Source of the DNA: Paraburkholderia bannensis | Lineage (GTDB): Bacteria; Pseudomonadota; Gammaproteobacteria; Burkholderiales; Burkholderiaceae | Direction: 5' to 3' | Assembly (NCBI RefSeq): GCF_014200455.1 | Contig: NZ_JACHBW010000001.1 | Span: 595,327-659,326, forward strand | Length of the DNA stretch: 64,000 nucleotides | Shown here: positions 8,439 to 18,906 of the stretch, piece after piece | Layout: each line of letters opens with the position of its first letter | Position numbering within the stretch: position 1 is the stretch's first letter | The notes under the pieces: generated by a model | What the model was told of the DNA's origin: nothing | The model's input: only the letters and a program-made list of their open reading frames with translations | The model's database searches: none | Program-made: the position numbers and the translations under genes

Positions 8439-9740
8439 TTAGAATCCCCCGACCGTCATCCTGCGGAATGCCCGCGTAACGGATGCGAAAATCACCAATT
8501 CAGCAATCACAACTGCCATCACTGGTCCGATCATTCCCGCGAACGTGGACAGTGCCCAACCGACACATACAGCGGCAATCGAAATCGCACAGAATTGAAC
8601 CGACACAGTCGTGTGTCTGTTAGTCGACATCAGCGCTACTAGCTTGACCTGATACAAGGACGTAATGAGCGCGACCAACAGAAAGCTGACTAGAACGAAG
8701 GGCTCATAGGGCAACTTGCCTCTGCCCCATATATCGATCAGCGGGCGACTGACCGCGACCAGAAGAACAAGGGCGCCGCCAGCTGCAATCACGACCCCAC
8801 GTTCGGCCTTCAGTCGCAGTTCCTTCGCTTCACCATGTTGCCCCTTCGCGTACAAACTCGAAAACCGAGGCCATACCGCACGACTGACAGTCGTGATGAC
8901 TTGTGTAATGGATCTGGACAGCGTTCGGTAGGCGTTGAATGCAACCACTTCTCGGACGCCGATGAAATGCCCGACGACTATTGTCATGCCCTGAATACTC
9001 AAAGCGTTACCGAGTGGAAATCCTAGAAACGCCGCTCCGTGCGGTACCAGAGATTTTAGTTCTACGAATGAACTATTCGACCATCCCCAACGTAGGCCAC
9101 TGCCGATGCGTGTCGATGCCACCAAGATCACAAGCTGAAATGCAGCTCTCGCGCCGCAGGCGCAGGCCGCCACCGCAACAATCCCGCCACCAGCTGCCAC
9201 GCACGCCACGGAGGCAAGCCACTCGCCAAGACGGCCGAGCGACATTAGAACGACGCCCGCGGCATAGCGGTCTGCCACCCGAAACGCTGCGTCGAACAAT
9301 CCCGTATATAGGTTCAAGAGCGCTGTAACGACCAAAAGCAACAACGTCCACGACTGGGCATTGCCGTCAGATCGGAGCACGAATACCACTCCAATCAACG
9401 TCCCCAGCAAAAGTATTCCCGTTACTCCTGAGCACGCACTCTGCAGTGTGACGTTCGCCTGCTCCACCTGACCTCGCGCGTGAAACATACAGATCTTATT
9501 GATCGCAACGGACACGATGCCGATATCCGACACCGCAAAATACGCGGGGACAGCAGAGATGATGATCCAGTCCCCGTAGCGCGCTGCTCCCCAGTAGTGT
9601 AGGAAGATCGGCAATGACGCCAGTTGAACAATAACCGTGACGCCTTGATTAAATACGTTCGCGACGATTCCAGACAGCACTGAAGACGATCTCGATGTGA
9701 TTACGCCAGTCCTGATCCGGTTCTTGATGATCGTCAGCAT
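8439..9740 (-). CDS. wzx: EPS repeat-unit flippase, Wzx family
   Basis: An integral membrane protein of 433 residues with about 12 hydrophobic helices: VFNQGVTVIVQLASLPIFLH, GDWIIISAVPAYFAVSDIGI, LLLLVVTALLNLYTGLFD, GAALVLLVAVSRPLIDIWG and VGWALSTFAGMIGPVMAVVI among them. It belongs to the polysaccharide transporter branch of the MOP superfamily and would flip the undecaprenyl-linked repeat unit across the inner membrane before Wzy polymerisation. The start is ATG 9740 (MLTIIKNRIRTG), one base after the fcl stop. The longer frame to 9962 lies inside fcl and is rejected. Confidence 0.85.
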   Translation of the reverse strand: MLTIIKNRIRTGVITSRSSSVLSGIVANVFNQGVTVIVQLASLPIFLHYWGAARYGDWIIISAVPAYFAVSDIGIVSVAINKICMFHARGQVEQANVTLQSACSGVTGILLLGTLIGVVFVLRSDGNAQSWTLLLLVVTALLNLYTGLFDAAFRVADRYAAGVVLMSLGRLGEWLASVACVAAGGGIVAVAACACGARAAFQLVILVASTRIGSGLRWGWSNSSFVELKSLVPHGAAFLGFPLGNALSIQGMTIVVGHFIGVREVVAFNAYRTLSRSITQVITTVSRAVWPRFSSLYAKGQHGEAKELRLKAERGVVIAAGGALVLLVAVSRPLIDIWGRGKLPYEPFVLVSFLLVALITSLYQVKLVALMSTNRHTTVSVQFCAISIAAVCVGWALSTFAGMIGPVMAVVIAELVIFASVTRAFRRMTVGGF

Positions 9741-9741
9741 G

Positions 9742-10704
9742 TCATTTCCGTTGCGCCGCGTGCATGAAGTCATCGTAAGCGTGGCGCAAGCCGTCTTCGA
9801 GAGGAACGAGTGGTACGAAGCCAATCGATTTGAGCTTTGAAACATCCAGCAGCTTACGCGGCGTCCCATCAGGCTTTGACGTATCAAACTCAAGCGTCCC
9901 CCGATAGCCGACGACCTGACCGACGAGTTGAGCCAGTTCGCGAATGCTGATCTCTTCGCCACTGCCCAGATTGACGTGCGGAGCTAGCGGGGAGACGATT
10001 GCATCGAACGTCTCCCGCGGAAGCAGCATCATCGAGACAGCACCAGCCGCAAGATCGTCTACGTGAAGAAATTCGCGCATCGGCTCTCCTGATCCCCAGA
10101 TCGCGACCTTCGGAGCACAGCATTCCTTCGCATCATGAAACCGTCGAATCAGACCCGGTATCACATGGCTGTTTTCGGGGTGATAGTTATCGCCTGGACC
10201 GTACAAATTGGTCGGCATAACGCTGCGGAAATCTACCCCGTACTGGCGCCGATAGCTCTCGCACATCTTCAATCCAGCAATCTTCGCGATAGCATATGGT
10301 TCGTTCGTCGGCTCCAGCTTGCCGTCGAGCAATGCGTCTTCCCTCATGGGCTGAGTGGCGAGCTTAGGATAAATGCACGACGAACCGAAGAACATGAGCT
10401 TCTTAACGCCGCTTCGGTACGCCTCATGAATGACATTGCATTCGATGGCGAGATTTTCATAAATGAAATCGGCAGGATAGCTTTCGTTAGCATGAATCCC
10501 ACCAACTTTAGCTGCCGTCAGATAGACCTCATTGATGGATTCTGACTTGAAGAATTCTGCAACGTCTGATTGATTCGTGAGATCCAGTTCGGCACGCGTC
10601 CGCGTAATAACATTGCGATAGCCAAGCGTACTCAAACGGCGCACGATTGCAGACCCAACCATACCGCGATGGCCCGCAACAAAAATTCGGGATTCATTCG
10701 TCAT
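9742..10704 (-). CDS. fcl: GDP-L-fucose synthase
   Basis: About 320 residues of the extended SDR family. The NADP site is [18 protein letters not shown], the catalytic Ser lies in [17 protein letters not shown], the YxxxK pair in [11 protein letters not shown], and the substrate region in [20 protein letters not shown]. It epimerises and reduces GDP-4-keto-6-deoxy-mannose, the Gmd product, to GDP-L-fucose. It follows gmd directly, as in colanic-acid clusters. The start is ATG 10704; an in-frame GTG at 10713 overlaps the gmd stop and is an alternative. Together with manC and gmd it provides the fucose donor, so L-fucose in the polymer is a fair prediction. Confidence 0.93.
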   Translation of the reverse strand: MTNESRIFVAGHRGMVGSAIVRRLSTLGYRNVITRTRAELDLTNQSDVAEFFKSESINEVYLTAAKVGGIHANESYPADFIYENLAIECNVIHEAYRSGVKKLMFFGSSCIYPKLATQPMREDALLDGKLEPTNEPYAIAKIAGLKMCESYRRQYGVDFRSVMPTNLYGPGDNYHPENSHVIPGLIRRFHDAKECCAPKVAIWGSGEPMREFLHVDDLAAGAVSMMLLPRETFDAIVSPLAPHVNLGSGEEISIRELAQLVGQVVGYRGTLEFDTSKPDGTPRKLLDVSKLKSIGFVPLVPLEDGLRHAYDDFMHAAQRK

Positions 10705-10709
10705 GGCAT

Positions 10710-11828
10710 TCACTCGTTGTACTCGAACGCCTTGAATCCAGCGAGATTCACCAGCGAATCGCGCTTGGCGGCCTGATAGTCTGCCAGTACCATTTCCTTC
10801 ACAAGCGCATCAAACGACGTCGCTGGTTTCCAGCCTAACTTTTCGTGCGCCTTAGTCGGATCACCGAGAAGCGTCTCCACCTCAGCAGGGCGGAAATAGC
10901 GTGGGTCGACTCGAACAATGACCGTACCGGGCTCGACCTTCGCGCCGCTACCACTCACGCGTTCGACTATACCAATCTCCTTTTCGCCTACGCCTTCGAA
11001 GCGCACGGTTATACCGAGCTCAGCCGCAGCACGCTCCACGAATTCGCGTACGCTGTACTGCACTCCTGTGGCAATGACGAAATCCTCCGGCTGCTCCTGC
11101 TGCAGCATCAACCATTGCATTTCCACGTAGTCACGTGCATGCCCCCAATCACGAAGCGCGGATAGATTGCCAAGATAGAGGCAATCCTGCAGACCGGCCG
11201 CGATCCTCGCGATTGCACGAGTAATCTTTCGCGTAACAAAGGTTTCGCCACGAACAGGTGACTCGTGATTGAAAAGAATGCCGTTGCACGCGTACATTCC
11301 ATAGGCTTCGCGGTAGTTCACAGTAATCCAGTAGGCGTAGAGTTTCGCCACTGCGTAGGGACTGCGCGGATAGAACCGCGTTGTCTCTTTTTGCGGTGTT
11401 TCCTGAACAAGACCATAGAGTTCGGAAGTCGAAGCCTGGTAAAAGCGCGTCTTTTTTTCGAGTCCGAGAATGCGCATGCCTTCGAGAATCCGCAGCGCAC
11501 CAATACCATCTGCGTTGGCCGTATATTCCGGCTCCTCAAACGAAACTGCTACGTGGCTTTGTGCCGCAAGGTTGTAGATCTCATCCGGCTGAACACTTTG
11601 CATAATGCGCACGAGACTGGTCGAATCAGTAAGATCACCGTGATGCAGAACGAAGCGGCGATCTTCCGCATGGGGGTCCTGATACAAGTGGTCGATGCGA
11701 TCGGTATTGAACAACGAAGCACGGCGCTTGATGCCGTGAACTTCATAGCCCTTATCCAAAAGCAGTTCAGCTAGATACGATCCATCCTGCCCCGTCACAC
11801 CGGTTATCAAAGCGATCTTCTGACTCAT
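10710..11828 (-). CDS. gmd: GDP-mannose 4,6-dehydratase
   Basis: A 372-residue SDR protein. The NADP-binding loop is [17 protein letters not shown], followed by the family motifs [36 protein letters not shown] and the YxxxK motif in [17 protein letters not shown]. It converts GDP-D-mannose to GDP-4-keto-6-deoxy-D-mannose in the cytoplasm, giving precursors for fucose or rhamnose; the next gene (fcl) points to fucose. The start is ATG 11828, the usual [10 protein letters not shown]. The 80-bp gap after wzc contains a perfect 6-bp stem-loop. The function is secure from motifs and neighbours. Confidence 0.95.
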   Translation of the reverse strand: MSQKIALITGVTGQDGSYLAELLLDKGYEVHGIKRRASLFNTDRIDHLYQDPHAEDRRFVLHHGDLTDSTSLVRIMQSVQPDEIYNLAAQSHVAVSFEEPEYTANADGIGALRILEGMRILGLEKKTRFYQASTSELYGLVQETPQKETTRFYPRSPYAVAKLYAYWITVNYREAYGMYACNGILFNHESPVRGETFVTRKITRAIARIAAGLQDCLYLGNLSALRDWGHARDYVEMQWLMLQQEQPEDFVIATGVQYSVREFVERAAAELGITVRFEGVGEKEIGIVERVSGSGAKVEPGTVIVRVDPRYFRPAEVETLLGDPTKAHEKLGWKPATSFDALVKEMVLADYQAAKRDSLVNLAGFKAFEYNE

Positions 11829-11852
11829 TACCTGTATCTCTCTAAATAGAAC

Positions 11853-11870
11853 GGAGCACGATATTGCTCC
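11853..11870 (-). other. Short stem-loop between wzc and gmd
   Basis: GGAGCA (11853-11858) and TGCTCC (11865-11870) form a perfect 6-bp stem with a 6-base loop in the 80-bp gap before gmd. There is no T-run after it, so it is not a normal terminator. It could stabilise or process the operon mRNA between the export and sugar-nucleotide genes. Function is unproven. Confidence 0.3.
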
Positions 11871-11908
11871 GATCCTGATCAAACTCGTTCAAAACGTGCT
11901 GCCCGCTA

Positions 11909-14112
11909 TTATTCGGCACGCGTCTCGTAGCCGTAATACGTAGCCCTGCCCCGCTTGCCTCTAGGCACATCTGTCACAAGCGCGCCCTTGAGAGTTGCCC
12001 CTGCATTCCTGAGTCGAGCAGCGGCCTCTACTAGTTCTGGCATAGGGTGATATCCATGGCGAGCAACAAGCAGCGTTGCGCCCGCATGTCGGCCAATCAG
12101 TGCAGCGTCAGTAACAGCGAGAATCGGTGGCGCGTCGATAACTACGATGTCGTACCGCGAAGACAGCTCGTCCATTAGCTTCTCGAATTGATTGCTCATC
12201 AATAGTTCTGCCGGATTCGGGGCAACAGATCCCTTAGGAAGTATGTCGAGGTTCGGCAGTAGCTCACGGGTGATAGCCTTTTCCAGATCAAATCCGGCAA
12301 TGACATTCGAAAGTCCTGGGTTTCTTTTAATTCCAAATTGCCGATGAATATCACCACGGCGCATGTCACCATCAATCAGTAAAACTTGACGACCACTTGC
12401 AGCCAATACGGCCGCCAAGTTGACAGACGTAAAAGATTTTCCGACTCCAGGACTTGGCCCCGTGATGGCGATGATATTATTCGTCGTCTCAAGAAGACCA
12501 AATTGCAGCGATGTGCTCAGACTGCGGATACCCTCGATGGCGACATCGCCCGGCATACTGGCCGCAAGCACGTGTTGGGTATTTTTTGGTGCACGGCGAT
12601 TTTCTGCTTCGGCACGCTCCTGAGCATCGCTGTGGGGAATCGTCGCGTAGACCGGCAGACCCAAGACGCGCTCGATCTCTTCGCTGTCCTCGACGCCGCC
12701 AAAAAATGCATTACGCGCAAAGATAGTCGCTATACCGACAATCAGACCGAGAAGAAGCGAGAGTGAAATGACGGTCGGACGCTTCGGCTTGACTGGCTCA
12801 ATTTCAGAAACGGCGTAATCGACCACACGGACAGACCCGGTCTGCCCGGCCTTTAGAATTCTCAGCTGCTGCGCGTTATTCAACAGATTTGTATATAACT
12901 GCGTATTGACGCGGACATCTCGCAAAAGACGCAGTGCTGATTGCTCGGTGTCGGGCAAAGCGCCGACGCGCCTGCTCAGTTGCGCCTGTTGCGTCTCCAG
13001 TGCCGCAATCTGCGAATCGAGAGCAACAAGCGCTGGGTGAGATCCGGTAAAGCGCTGCGCCATCTCAATACGCTGCTGCTGGAGATCGACGAGTTTGGTC
13101 TTGCTGTCAACGATCTGTTGCAGCAGCAAGCGGCTCTCTTCGGTCAGATCGACCGTGCCATTCTTGTTTCGGAATTCGTTGTACCGATTCTCGGCTTCAT
13201 CGAGTTGCTTGCGCAGATCCGGCAACTGCTGTTCGAGAAATGTCAGAGTATGCTCAGCTTGAGCTGATTTTCGATTGACGTTTTGTTCAACATAAGCTGC
13301 AGCGACCGCATTGACGATTTCCGTAGTTGTTTGACTATCCGCCCCGTCGAGTGTCACACCGACGATCCCCGACAGCTTTGATTTCTCTGCGATGACCAGT
13401 TTCTGCTGCAGAGCGCCGATCGTGTCAAACGTCGATGCACGTCGCAGTACGAATTGCGTCCCGGGACGAGCCACCAGACGATCGACTTGCGCGATGATTG
13501 CACGTCCATTTAGCCCGCTACTAGCAATTGTGCCAACGCGGCCGCTGAGCACGATATCACCAGCACTGTTTTTCAGCTGATAGGTTCCATCTTGCGCCGC
13601 AACCAGCGTGAAGTTCTCTCCGTAGCTTTCCGTCGGAACATCGAATCGCGAAATTGCAATCTTCTCCCCCCCCACGCGAACTGGCTCAGCCCGAACCATG
13701 GCGCAGCGGGAATCGACGCATCAGCTCTGCGCGCAAGCGTTGCGCCAATCAATGGAAAGTAGCGCGGTTTGACGCTAATATCGAGGTGCATCTTCTGCAC
13801 CACCTGCCCGATCACGAGCCGCGAGCGAATTAACTCAATCTCAGCCGCCGCAGTCTGCTTGGTATCAAACAACGACGCGAGCTGACCGAGCGCGTCATTC
13901 GCCGTGCTCGTGCCATCTTCAATCTGAATCATCGCGTCGGCGCGGTATATCGGGGCCGCGATAAATGCGTAAAGGATGCCGATCAGCAGAAATGCGCCGG
14001 CAATGACCGCGACAACACGCCAACCGTCGCGAACGACGTTGATGTATTCCGACAGATGTATCTCACCACTGTCAAACAGCTCAACTGTCTTGTTTTGCTT
14101 CGATTGCATCAT
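11909..14112 (-). pseudogene. wzc: EPS tyrosine autokinase / co-polymerase (Wzc/BceF type), frameshifted at a G8 run
   Basis: Two overlapping frames make one Wzc-type kinase of about 734 residues, near the normal length of the family. The first (ATG 14112 down to about 13670) has the Wzz-type N-terminus: LSEYINVVRDGWRVVAVIAG with a membrane helix near residues 30-55. The second carries coiled coils, a second helix (VISLSLLLGLIVGIATIFAR), Walker A (GPSPGVGKSF), Walker A' (VLLIDGDMRRGD), Walker B (IVVIDAPPIL) and the tyrosine-rich tail (ATYYGYETRAE). The frames separate at 13666-13673, where the coding strand has eight Gs. Nine would restore FGLSQFAWGGEKIAISRFD. As written, the kinase half is not made and export should fail. 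It may be a slippage (phase-variable) site, a fixed mutation or a homopolymer error. Confidence 0.85.
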
Positions 14113-14116
14113 TCCA

Positions 14117-14557
14117 TCACTTTCGTAAGCGGTTGATTGCGGAAACCCAATAGCCCGCTCCGCGATCGATTTGTGCGAGAGAGGTTTCAAATACGTCCCG
14201 CCCCTTTCGATAGGGGTCGATCACATCGTTGCCGTCTTGTGCGGAGTAGAGAAACACCCGTCCTTTCGAGAACGGGTAGCGTCTTTCGATTTCCTTCTTT
14301 TGCTCCAGCGTCATCGCAAGAATCAGTTGCGATCGCATCGCATGTTCGATATTCAGATCTGCTGCAATGTGCAGACTGATATCGATCCCTCTTTCCGCCA
14401 TCAATTCAATCGCGACTGGATCAGCGCCCTTTCCTGCAAGCGCACCACATCCTGCCGAGATGACGGAAATATTGGAAAGATTGTCTGAGAGAACACCTTT
14501 AGCCATAGGACTCCTACAGATATTTCCCTCACACACGACTAAAATCTGCTCAATCAA
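14117..14557 (-). CDS. wzb: Low-molecular-weight protein tyrosine phosphatase (Wzb/BceD type)
   Basis: 146 residues of the LMW-PTP family. The P-loop is VCEGNICRSPMA (Cys-x5-Arg-Ser), and the catalytic Asp loop DPYRKG is near residue 115. It dephosphorylates the partner kinase encoded just downstream and so resets Wzc cycling during EPS assembly. The start is TTG 14557, chosen because GGAGGT lies 5 bases upstream. The stop overlaps the start region of wzc, so the pair is probably translationally coupled. The protein appears intact although its partner kinase is frameshifted. Confidence 0.93.
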   Translation of the reverse strand: MIEQILVVCEGNICRSPMAKGVLSDNLSNISVISAGCGALAGKGADPVAIELMAERGIDISLHIAADLNIEHAMRSQLILAMTLEQKKEIERRYPFSKGRVFLYSAQDGNDVIDPYRKGRDVFETSLAQIDRGAGYWVSAINRLRK

Positions 14558-14626
14558 CCTGCACCTCCCGCCAGGACAATTCCTGAATTTCTACTGCCCC
14601 GCTTACGATCGATCTTGCGACCTTCG

Positions 14627-16162
14627 TCAATCTCTGCCGTATGTATCGGCAAACCGCACAATATCGTCTTCGCCAAGATATGAGCCCGACTGCACCTCTA
14701 TCATTTCGAGCGGCATGCGGCCTGGGTTCTCCAAGCGATGCGTCACTCCAAGCGGTATATAAGTCGACTCGTTTTCGCTTAGCAAAAACTGCTCGTCTCC
14801 ACGTGTCACGCGTGCGGTCCCGCTCACCACAATCCAGTGTTCGGCACGATGATAGTGAACCTGGAGCGAGAGGCATCCACCGGACTGAACGACAATGCGT
14901 TTGACCTGAAATCGCTCTCCCTTATCAATTGAGTCGTAGTAGCCCCATGGCCGACGGACCTTTCGGTGTACGTCCGCCTCGGGCGCACGCAGATCGCGAA
15001 TACGTCCAACCAGCTGCTTCACTTCCTGGACGCGCGATTTATTGGCAACAAGGACCGCATCTGGCGTTTCAACCACGACAAGGTCGTCCACGCCAACGCA
15101 GGCGATCAAACGTCCCTCGGAATACGCAATGCTCGATGTCGTGCCCTCAAGCACGACGCGTCCACGCACGACGTTGTCGTTTTGGTCCTTGTCGAGTGCG
15201 TCCCAGACCGAATCCCACGCACCTAGATCGGACCAGCCTGCATCGAGCCGCACAACCACGCCTCGTGCAATGTCGGCGACAGTACCGAGCCGCTCCATCA
15301 CCGCATAGTCGATCGATACGGCAGGGGACTGAGCAAATGCTTCGGCGCCAGGTTCAAAGTAAGCGCCCGCGTTCGATCCCTGCGAGTACGCCGTCGTACA
15401 GGCATCGTAGATTTCCGGTTGTACTCGCCGGAGCGTGTCAAGCCAGACTTGCGCGCGCATGACGAAGATTCCACTGTTCCACCAGTACTCGCCGGACTTC
15501 ACATACTGCGCGGCCAATTCCATTGGCGGCTTTTCCATAAAGCCCAGCACCTGATGTGCGCCATCCTGAACGCCGCTGCCTAAGCGGATATAGCCAAACC
15601 CGGTTTCAGGGCGCATTGGCGGTATGCCAAGTGTCACGATTTGGCCCGCTTGCGCATGTTTCACGGCGGCACCAATAGCTCGCTGAAACGCGCCTAGGTT
15701 GGCGATCGCATGATCTGCCGGCATGCCGACGATAATCGCGTCACCATCCAGTGCAGAAGCATCCAGAGCCGCTAGCGTGAATGCCGGTGCAGTATCGCGG
15801 CGAGCAGGCTCGACAAGGATGCGGGACTTCACGCCCAGCGCTCCAAGCTGCTCGCTTATCGCGAATTTGTGCTCTTCGCCACAAACGACGATGGGCGCGG
15901 CGCAAATACCCGATTCGCAATGAAAGCCAGTTAGTCGATTCACTGTGCTCTGTAACAAGGAGTGCTCCCCAAGCACTTCGATCAACTGTTTGGGAAACTG
16001 CTCGCGTGATAGCGGCCACAGGCGCGAGCCAGCGCCGCCCGCCAGAATGACGGGGATAATGGCAGTCCGGGAAACGGCACCTTTGCTGCTGCCATGGTTC
16101 ATTTGGAGCGCGCGGTTATCGGCGCTCTCGATCAGCTTGTCTTCGTGTTCCATAAAGCTCAC
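14627..16162 (-). CDS. manC: Mannose-1-phosphate guanylyltransferase / mannose-6-phosphate isomerase
   Basis: 511 residues with two domains. The N-terminal nucleotidyltransferase has IIPVILAGGAGSRLWPLSRE and the product-binding region GYIRLGSG. The C-terminal cupin isomerase domain has VRRPWGYYDSIDKGERFQVK and LQVHYHRAEHWIVVSGTARV. It makes GDP-mannose for the Gmd/Fcl route and for mannosyltransferases. The start at GTG 16162 has AAAGGAAA upstream; ATG 16153 is an alternative 3 codons later. It sits between wza and wzb in the same operon. Bifunctionality is inferred from both domains being complete. Confidence 0.94.
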   Translation of the reverse strand: MSFMEHEDKLIESADNRALQMNHGSSKGAVSRTAIIPVILAGGAGSRLWPLSREQFPKQLIEVLGEHSLLQSTVNRLTGFHCESGICAAPIVVCGEEHKFAISEQLGALGVKSRILVEPARRDTAPAFTLAALDASALDGDAIIVGMPADHAIANLGAFQRAIGAAVKHAQAGQIVTLGIPPMRPETGFGYIRLGSGVQDGAHQVLGFMEKPPMELAAQYVKSGEYWWNSGIFVMRAQVWLDTLRRVQPEIYDACTTAYSQGSNAGAYFEPGAEAFAQSPAVSIDYAVMERLGTVADIARGVVVRLDAGWSDLGAWDSVWDALDKDQNDNVVRGRVVLEGTTSSIAYSEGRLIACVGVDDLVVVETPDAVLVANKSRVQEVKQLVGRIRDLRAPEADVHRKVRRPWGYYDSIDKGERFQVKRIVVQSGGCLSLQVHYHRAEHWIVVSGTARVTRGDEQFLLSENESTYIPLGVTHRLENPGRMPLEMIEVQSGSYLGEDDIVRFADTYGRD

Positions 16163-16208
16163 GGCTAGCGTTTCCTTTCAGATACGGACAATATGGCGAA
16201 AGAACTCA

Positions 16209-17507
16209 TTACTTCGCCAGAATGCCCGCCGTCATGCCCGCATTGATCGCCGGCAGCAGCAAGCTCAGCACTCGGCTAAACCGGACAAGACCGTTCCCGT
16301 CCACATAGACGACATCTTTGGGCTGCAGGTCAAACTCCTTCGCGACCAGCATAGCCACCGGCGAACGGCCATCGAGATGGAACACCTGAGGCGTGCTGTT
16401 TAGCGCACCACGAATCACGAACATCTGGGCGGCGTCCGCTGTTGACGCGTTGACACTACCCGCCTGCGATAGCGCGTCGGCAAGCGTAATGCGGCCATTG
16501 CGTTGCGGAATGGCCGAGACTGGCTTGTTGACTTCTCCCATGACATAAACATCGTTCTGATCGCGAGCGCTCACACGCAGCATGTCGCCAGCCTTCAAAT
16601 AAAGACGCGACGGTGCCAGACCGCTCGCCAGCATTTGCGTCATATCGATGCGATAAGTCTCACCGCCGCGTATCAGTACGAGGTCGCTCTGGTCGGCAGT
16701 ATCGGCAAAGCCGCCCGCACGCGAAATCGCCTCATAAAGCGACATCGGAACGTCGTTCAGCGACACACTTCCGGGCGTGCGAACTTCGCCGTCCACATAG
16801 ACTTCATGCGCACGATACGACGCCATGCGCACCGTGATCTGAGGCTTGACAAAGTATTTCCCGAGCGTAGACGCCAGGCGTTTTTGCACCTCCTCCGGGC
16901 GCAAGCCGACGACGTGAATTGATCCCGCATAAGGAAATGTGATGTCGCCCGCCTGGTCGACCACGAAGCCCGAAGGTGGGTCAGCCGGGCGTGATTGCGA
17001 TTGCGTGGGAGCGGCACCCGATGCAGCCGCAAGTTCAGGATGGTCCCAAACGACAATCTGCAGCACGTCGCCGACGCCGATCGCGTAGGGCGAAGGCACG
17101 CTACTTAGCATCTTTGCCTGCTGATTCTGCCTGGCGAGTCGTTCTTCTCGGAGCTGTTTGACGACGCCGATATCGAGTTCGGTGACCGGCACCTCCGGCG
17201 TCGACTGGGTAGCATCGGTTTTTCGTGTCGTATTCGGAGCCTCTGCATCCGTTGGATTGTCAGCTGCAGTTGTGCCGTCTGCCTGCGCGGAGGTCGAGTC
17301 TTTTGCGCTGCCCGATACACTCGTGGCCGTAGTCGACATGCGCATGCCGGGCGCAACCATACATGCCGCGAGCGTCATGCAAAGCGCACTTGCGATGCAC
17401 ACGCAAGAAAGGCGCGCCGCGCATCGCCCCCACCTTTTCGAGCCCTCACGGCGCCGCGTTTCAGTTAGTCTCACTGCCACTTCCGATCTCCAACCTTCAA
17501 TATGCAT
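16209..17507 (-). CDS. wza: Outer-membrane polysaccharide export lipoprotein, Wza family
   Basis: About 432 residues. A basic N-terminus and a lipobox ending in MTLAAC give a lipoprotein signal, followed by a long Ser/Thr/Ala-rich linker. The export domain begins at YAIGVGDVLQIVVWDHPEL, with a second part GFVVDQAGDITFPYAGSIHV and repeated SLBB-type segments (EVYVDGEVRTPGSVSLNDVP, DVYVMGEVNKPVSAI). It would form the octameric outer-membrane channel for EPS. The frame opens at ATG 17507, overlapping the upstream stop by 11 bases. A GTG at 17480 with GGAG 7 bases upstream is a strong alternative start. Confidence 0.9.
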   Translation of the reverse strand: MHIEGWRSEVAVRLTETRRREGSKRWGRCAARLSCVCIASALCMTLAACMVAPGMRMSTTATSVSGSAKDSTSAQADGTTAADNPTDAEAPNTTRKTDATQSTPEVPVTELDIGVVKQLREERLARQNQQAKMLSSVPSPYAIGVGDVLQIVVWDHPELAAASGAAPTQSQSRPADPPSGFVVDQAGDITFPYAGSIHVVGLRPEEVQKRLASTLGKYFVKPQITVRMASYRAHEVYVDGEVRTPGSVSLNDVPMSLYEAISRAGGFADTADQSDLVLIRGGETYRIDMTQMLASGLAPSRLYLKAGDMLRVSARDQNDVYVMGEVNKPVSAIPQRNGRITLADALSQAGSVNASTADAAQMFVIRGALNSTPQVFHLDGRSPVAMLVAKEFDLQPKDVVYVDGNGLVRFSRVLSLLLPAINAGMTAGILAK

Positions 17508-18906
17508 TGCGATGAACCAGCCCGTTGAATATCGTGGCTACGACGATGCGCATGTCGAACCAGAACGACCAGTTACTGAGGTAATACAGATCGTGCGCGA
17601 CCCGGCCCTGCATCTTCTCGATATGATCGGTCTCACCACGAAACCCATTCACTTGGGCCCAGCCGGTAATGCCCGGCTTTATCCGATAGCGATGGATATA
17701 GCCATCAACAATGTCCTGATAAATCACGTCATGCTCGATGGCGTGCGGTCGCGGCCCGACAACAGACATATCCCCACGCAGGACGTTGAAAAACTGCGGG
17801 AGCTCGTCCAGACTGGTACGCCGTAAGAATGCGCCGACGCGAGTCACGCGAGGATCATTGCGCGTGGCCTGTTTCACCAGCCCAGTGCGTTCCGCATGCG
17901 CGCGCATACTGCGAAATTTGTAAATGCTGAAAACCTTGCCGTTCGCGCCCTTGCGCCGCTGCTTGAAAAATACAGGACCTGCCGAAGAACACTTGACCGC
18001 ACCCGCGATGGCAATCAGGACTGGCGCCAGTACCAGCAATGCGAATAGCGCGAATACACGGTCAAAAATTTCCTTGCCGATGAGCGAATAGGATGCAATC
18101 GGCGAGGCGATCAGATTGATTGCCGATGTGCCTTCGATATTCGCCATACCCGCACCGAAGACCGAAAGACCGCTTACATCCGGAATGAACCGAGTGTTGA
18201 TCAGGTCGTTGCGAAACAGTTCGACGAAGGGAACAATCGTCTTTCCTTCCGATAGCGGAACGGCCAACCAAAGCTCATCGATACGCGAATGACGGACGTA
18301 AGCGGCAAACGCATCACGATCGCTAAAAGTTGGCAAGCCAAGCGGTATGGCGTGAGGTTGATCTGCCGCATCAAAGACCGCAGTTACACGATACACGGAG
18401 TCTGAAGTCGTTCCGAGCTTGCGTATTAATTCGCGGCAATGTGCGGCCGTTCCCACGACGGCGACTGCACGCACGCGGATATCGTGACGCGCGAGACTCA
18501 GGCAGATAGCGTGAGCAGCAAGCCGGCTAAACACGATTCCAGCCGCAGAAAATGCTGCCCACTCGCGAAGCCATTCACCGGAAGGCCGGTACGTGCGATG
18601 CAGCGCGAAGACCAGCAGACAGGAAGCAGTAAGAGCGAACAACCACCCGAAAACGGGTGCACAAACGCAACGCCAAAATAGATGCGTGCGCGTAACGCGA
18701 TACATTCCCCACGACGGGAAAAGCATAAGTACCATCAGCATCGCGAATGCAACCAGCGCACTGTTGTAGCCCATGCCATCCGTAACACCTGGTGCGCGAG
18801 CCGTTATAAGAGCCCCCCCTGCGATCGCCACTGAATCGGACAGGCGCGCGAGCATGCCGCCATTCCGAATCGGGACCGAAGCATTAACATGTGTGGTCGA
18901 ATGCAT
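17497..18906 (-). CDS. wcaJ: Undecaprenyl-phosphate sugar-1-phosphate transferase (WcaJ/BceB type), first gene of EPS operon
   Basis: 469 residues of the polyprenyl glycosylphosphotransferase family. The N-terminal half has about four helices ([38 protein letters not shown]), then a CoA-binding-like middle domain. After another helix ([19 protein letters not shown]) comes the catalytic domain, with [40 protein letters not shown] and [12 protein letters not shown]. It loads the first sugar phosphate, probably glucose or galactose, onto undecaprenyl phosphate. The start is ATG 18906 with GAAGAAG upstream; the longer frame to 19002 is less likely. As first gene it marks the promoter side of the 18.9-kb operon. 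Confidence 0.92.
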   Translation of the reverse strand: MHSTTHVNASVPIRNGGMLARLSDSVAIAGGALITARAPGVTDGMGYNSALVAFAMLMVLMLFPSWGMYRVTRTHLFWRCVCAPVFGWLFALTASCLLVFALHRTYRPSGEWLREWAAFSAAGIVFSRLAAHAICLSLARHDIRVRAVAVVGTAAHCRELIRKLGTTSDSVYRVTAVFDAADQPHAIPLGLPTFSDRDAFAAYVRHSRIDELWLAVPLSEGKTIVPFVELFRNDLINTRFIPDVSGLSVFGAGMANIEGTSAINLIASPIASYSLIGKEIFDRVFALFALLVLAPVLIAIAGAVKCSSAGPVFFKQRRKGANGKVFSIYKFRSMRAHAERTGLVKQATRNDPRVTRVGAFLRRTSLDELPQFFNVLRGDMSVVGPRPHAIEHDVIYQDIVDGYIHRYRIKPGITGWAQVNGFRGETDHIEKMQGRVAHDLYYLSNWSFWFDMRIVVATIFNGLVHRNAY

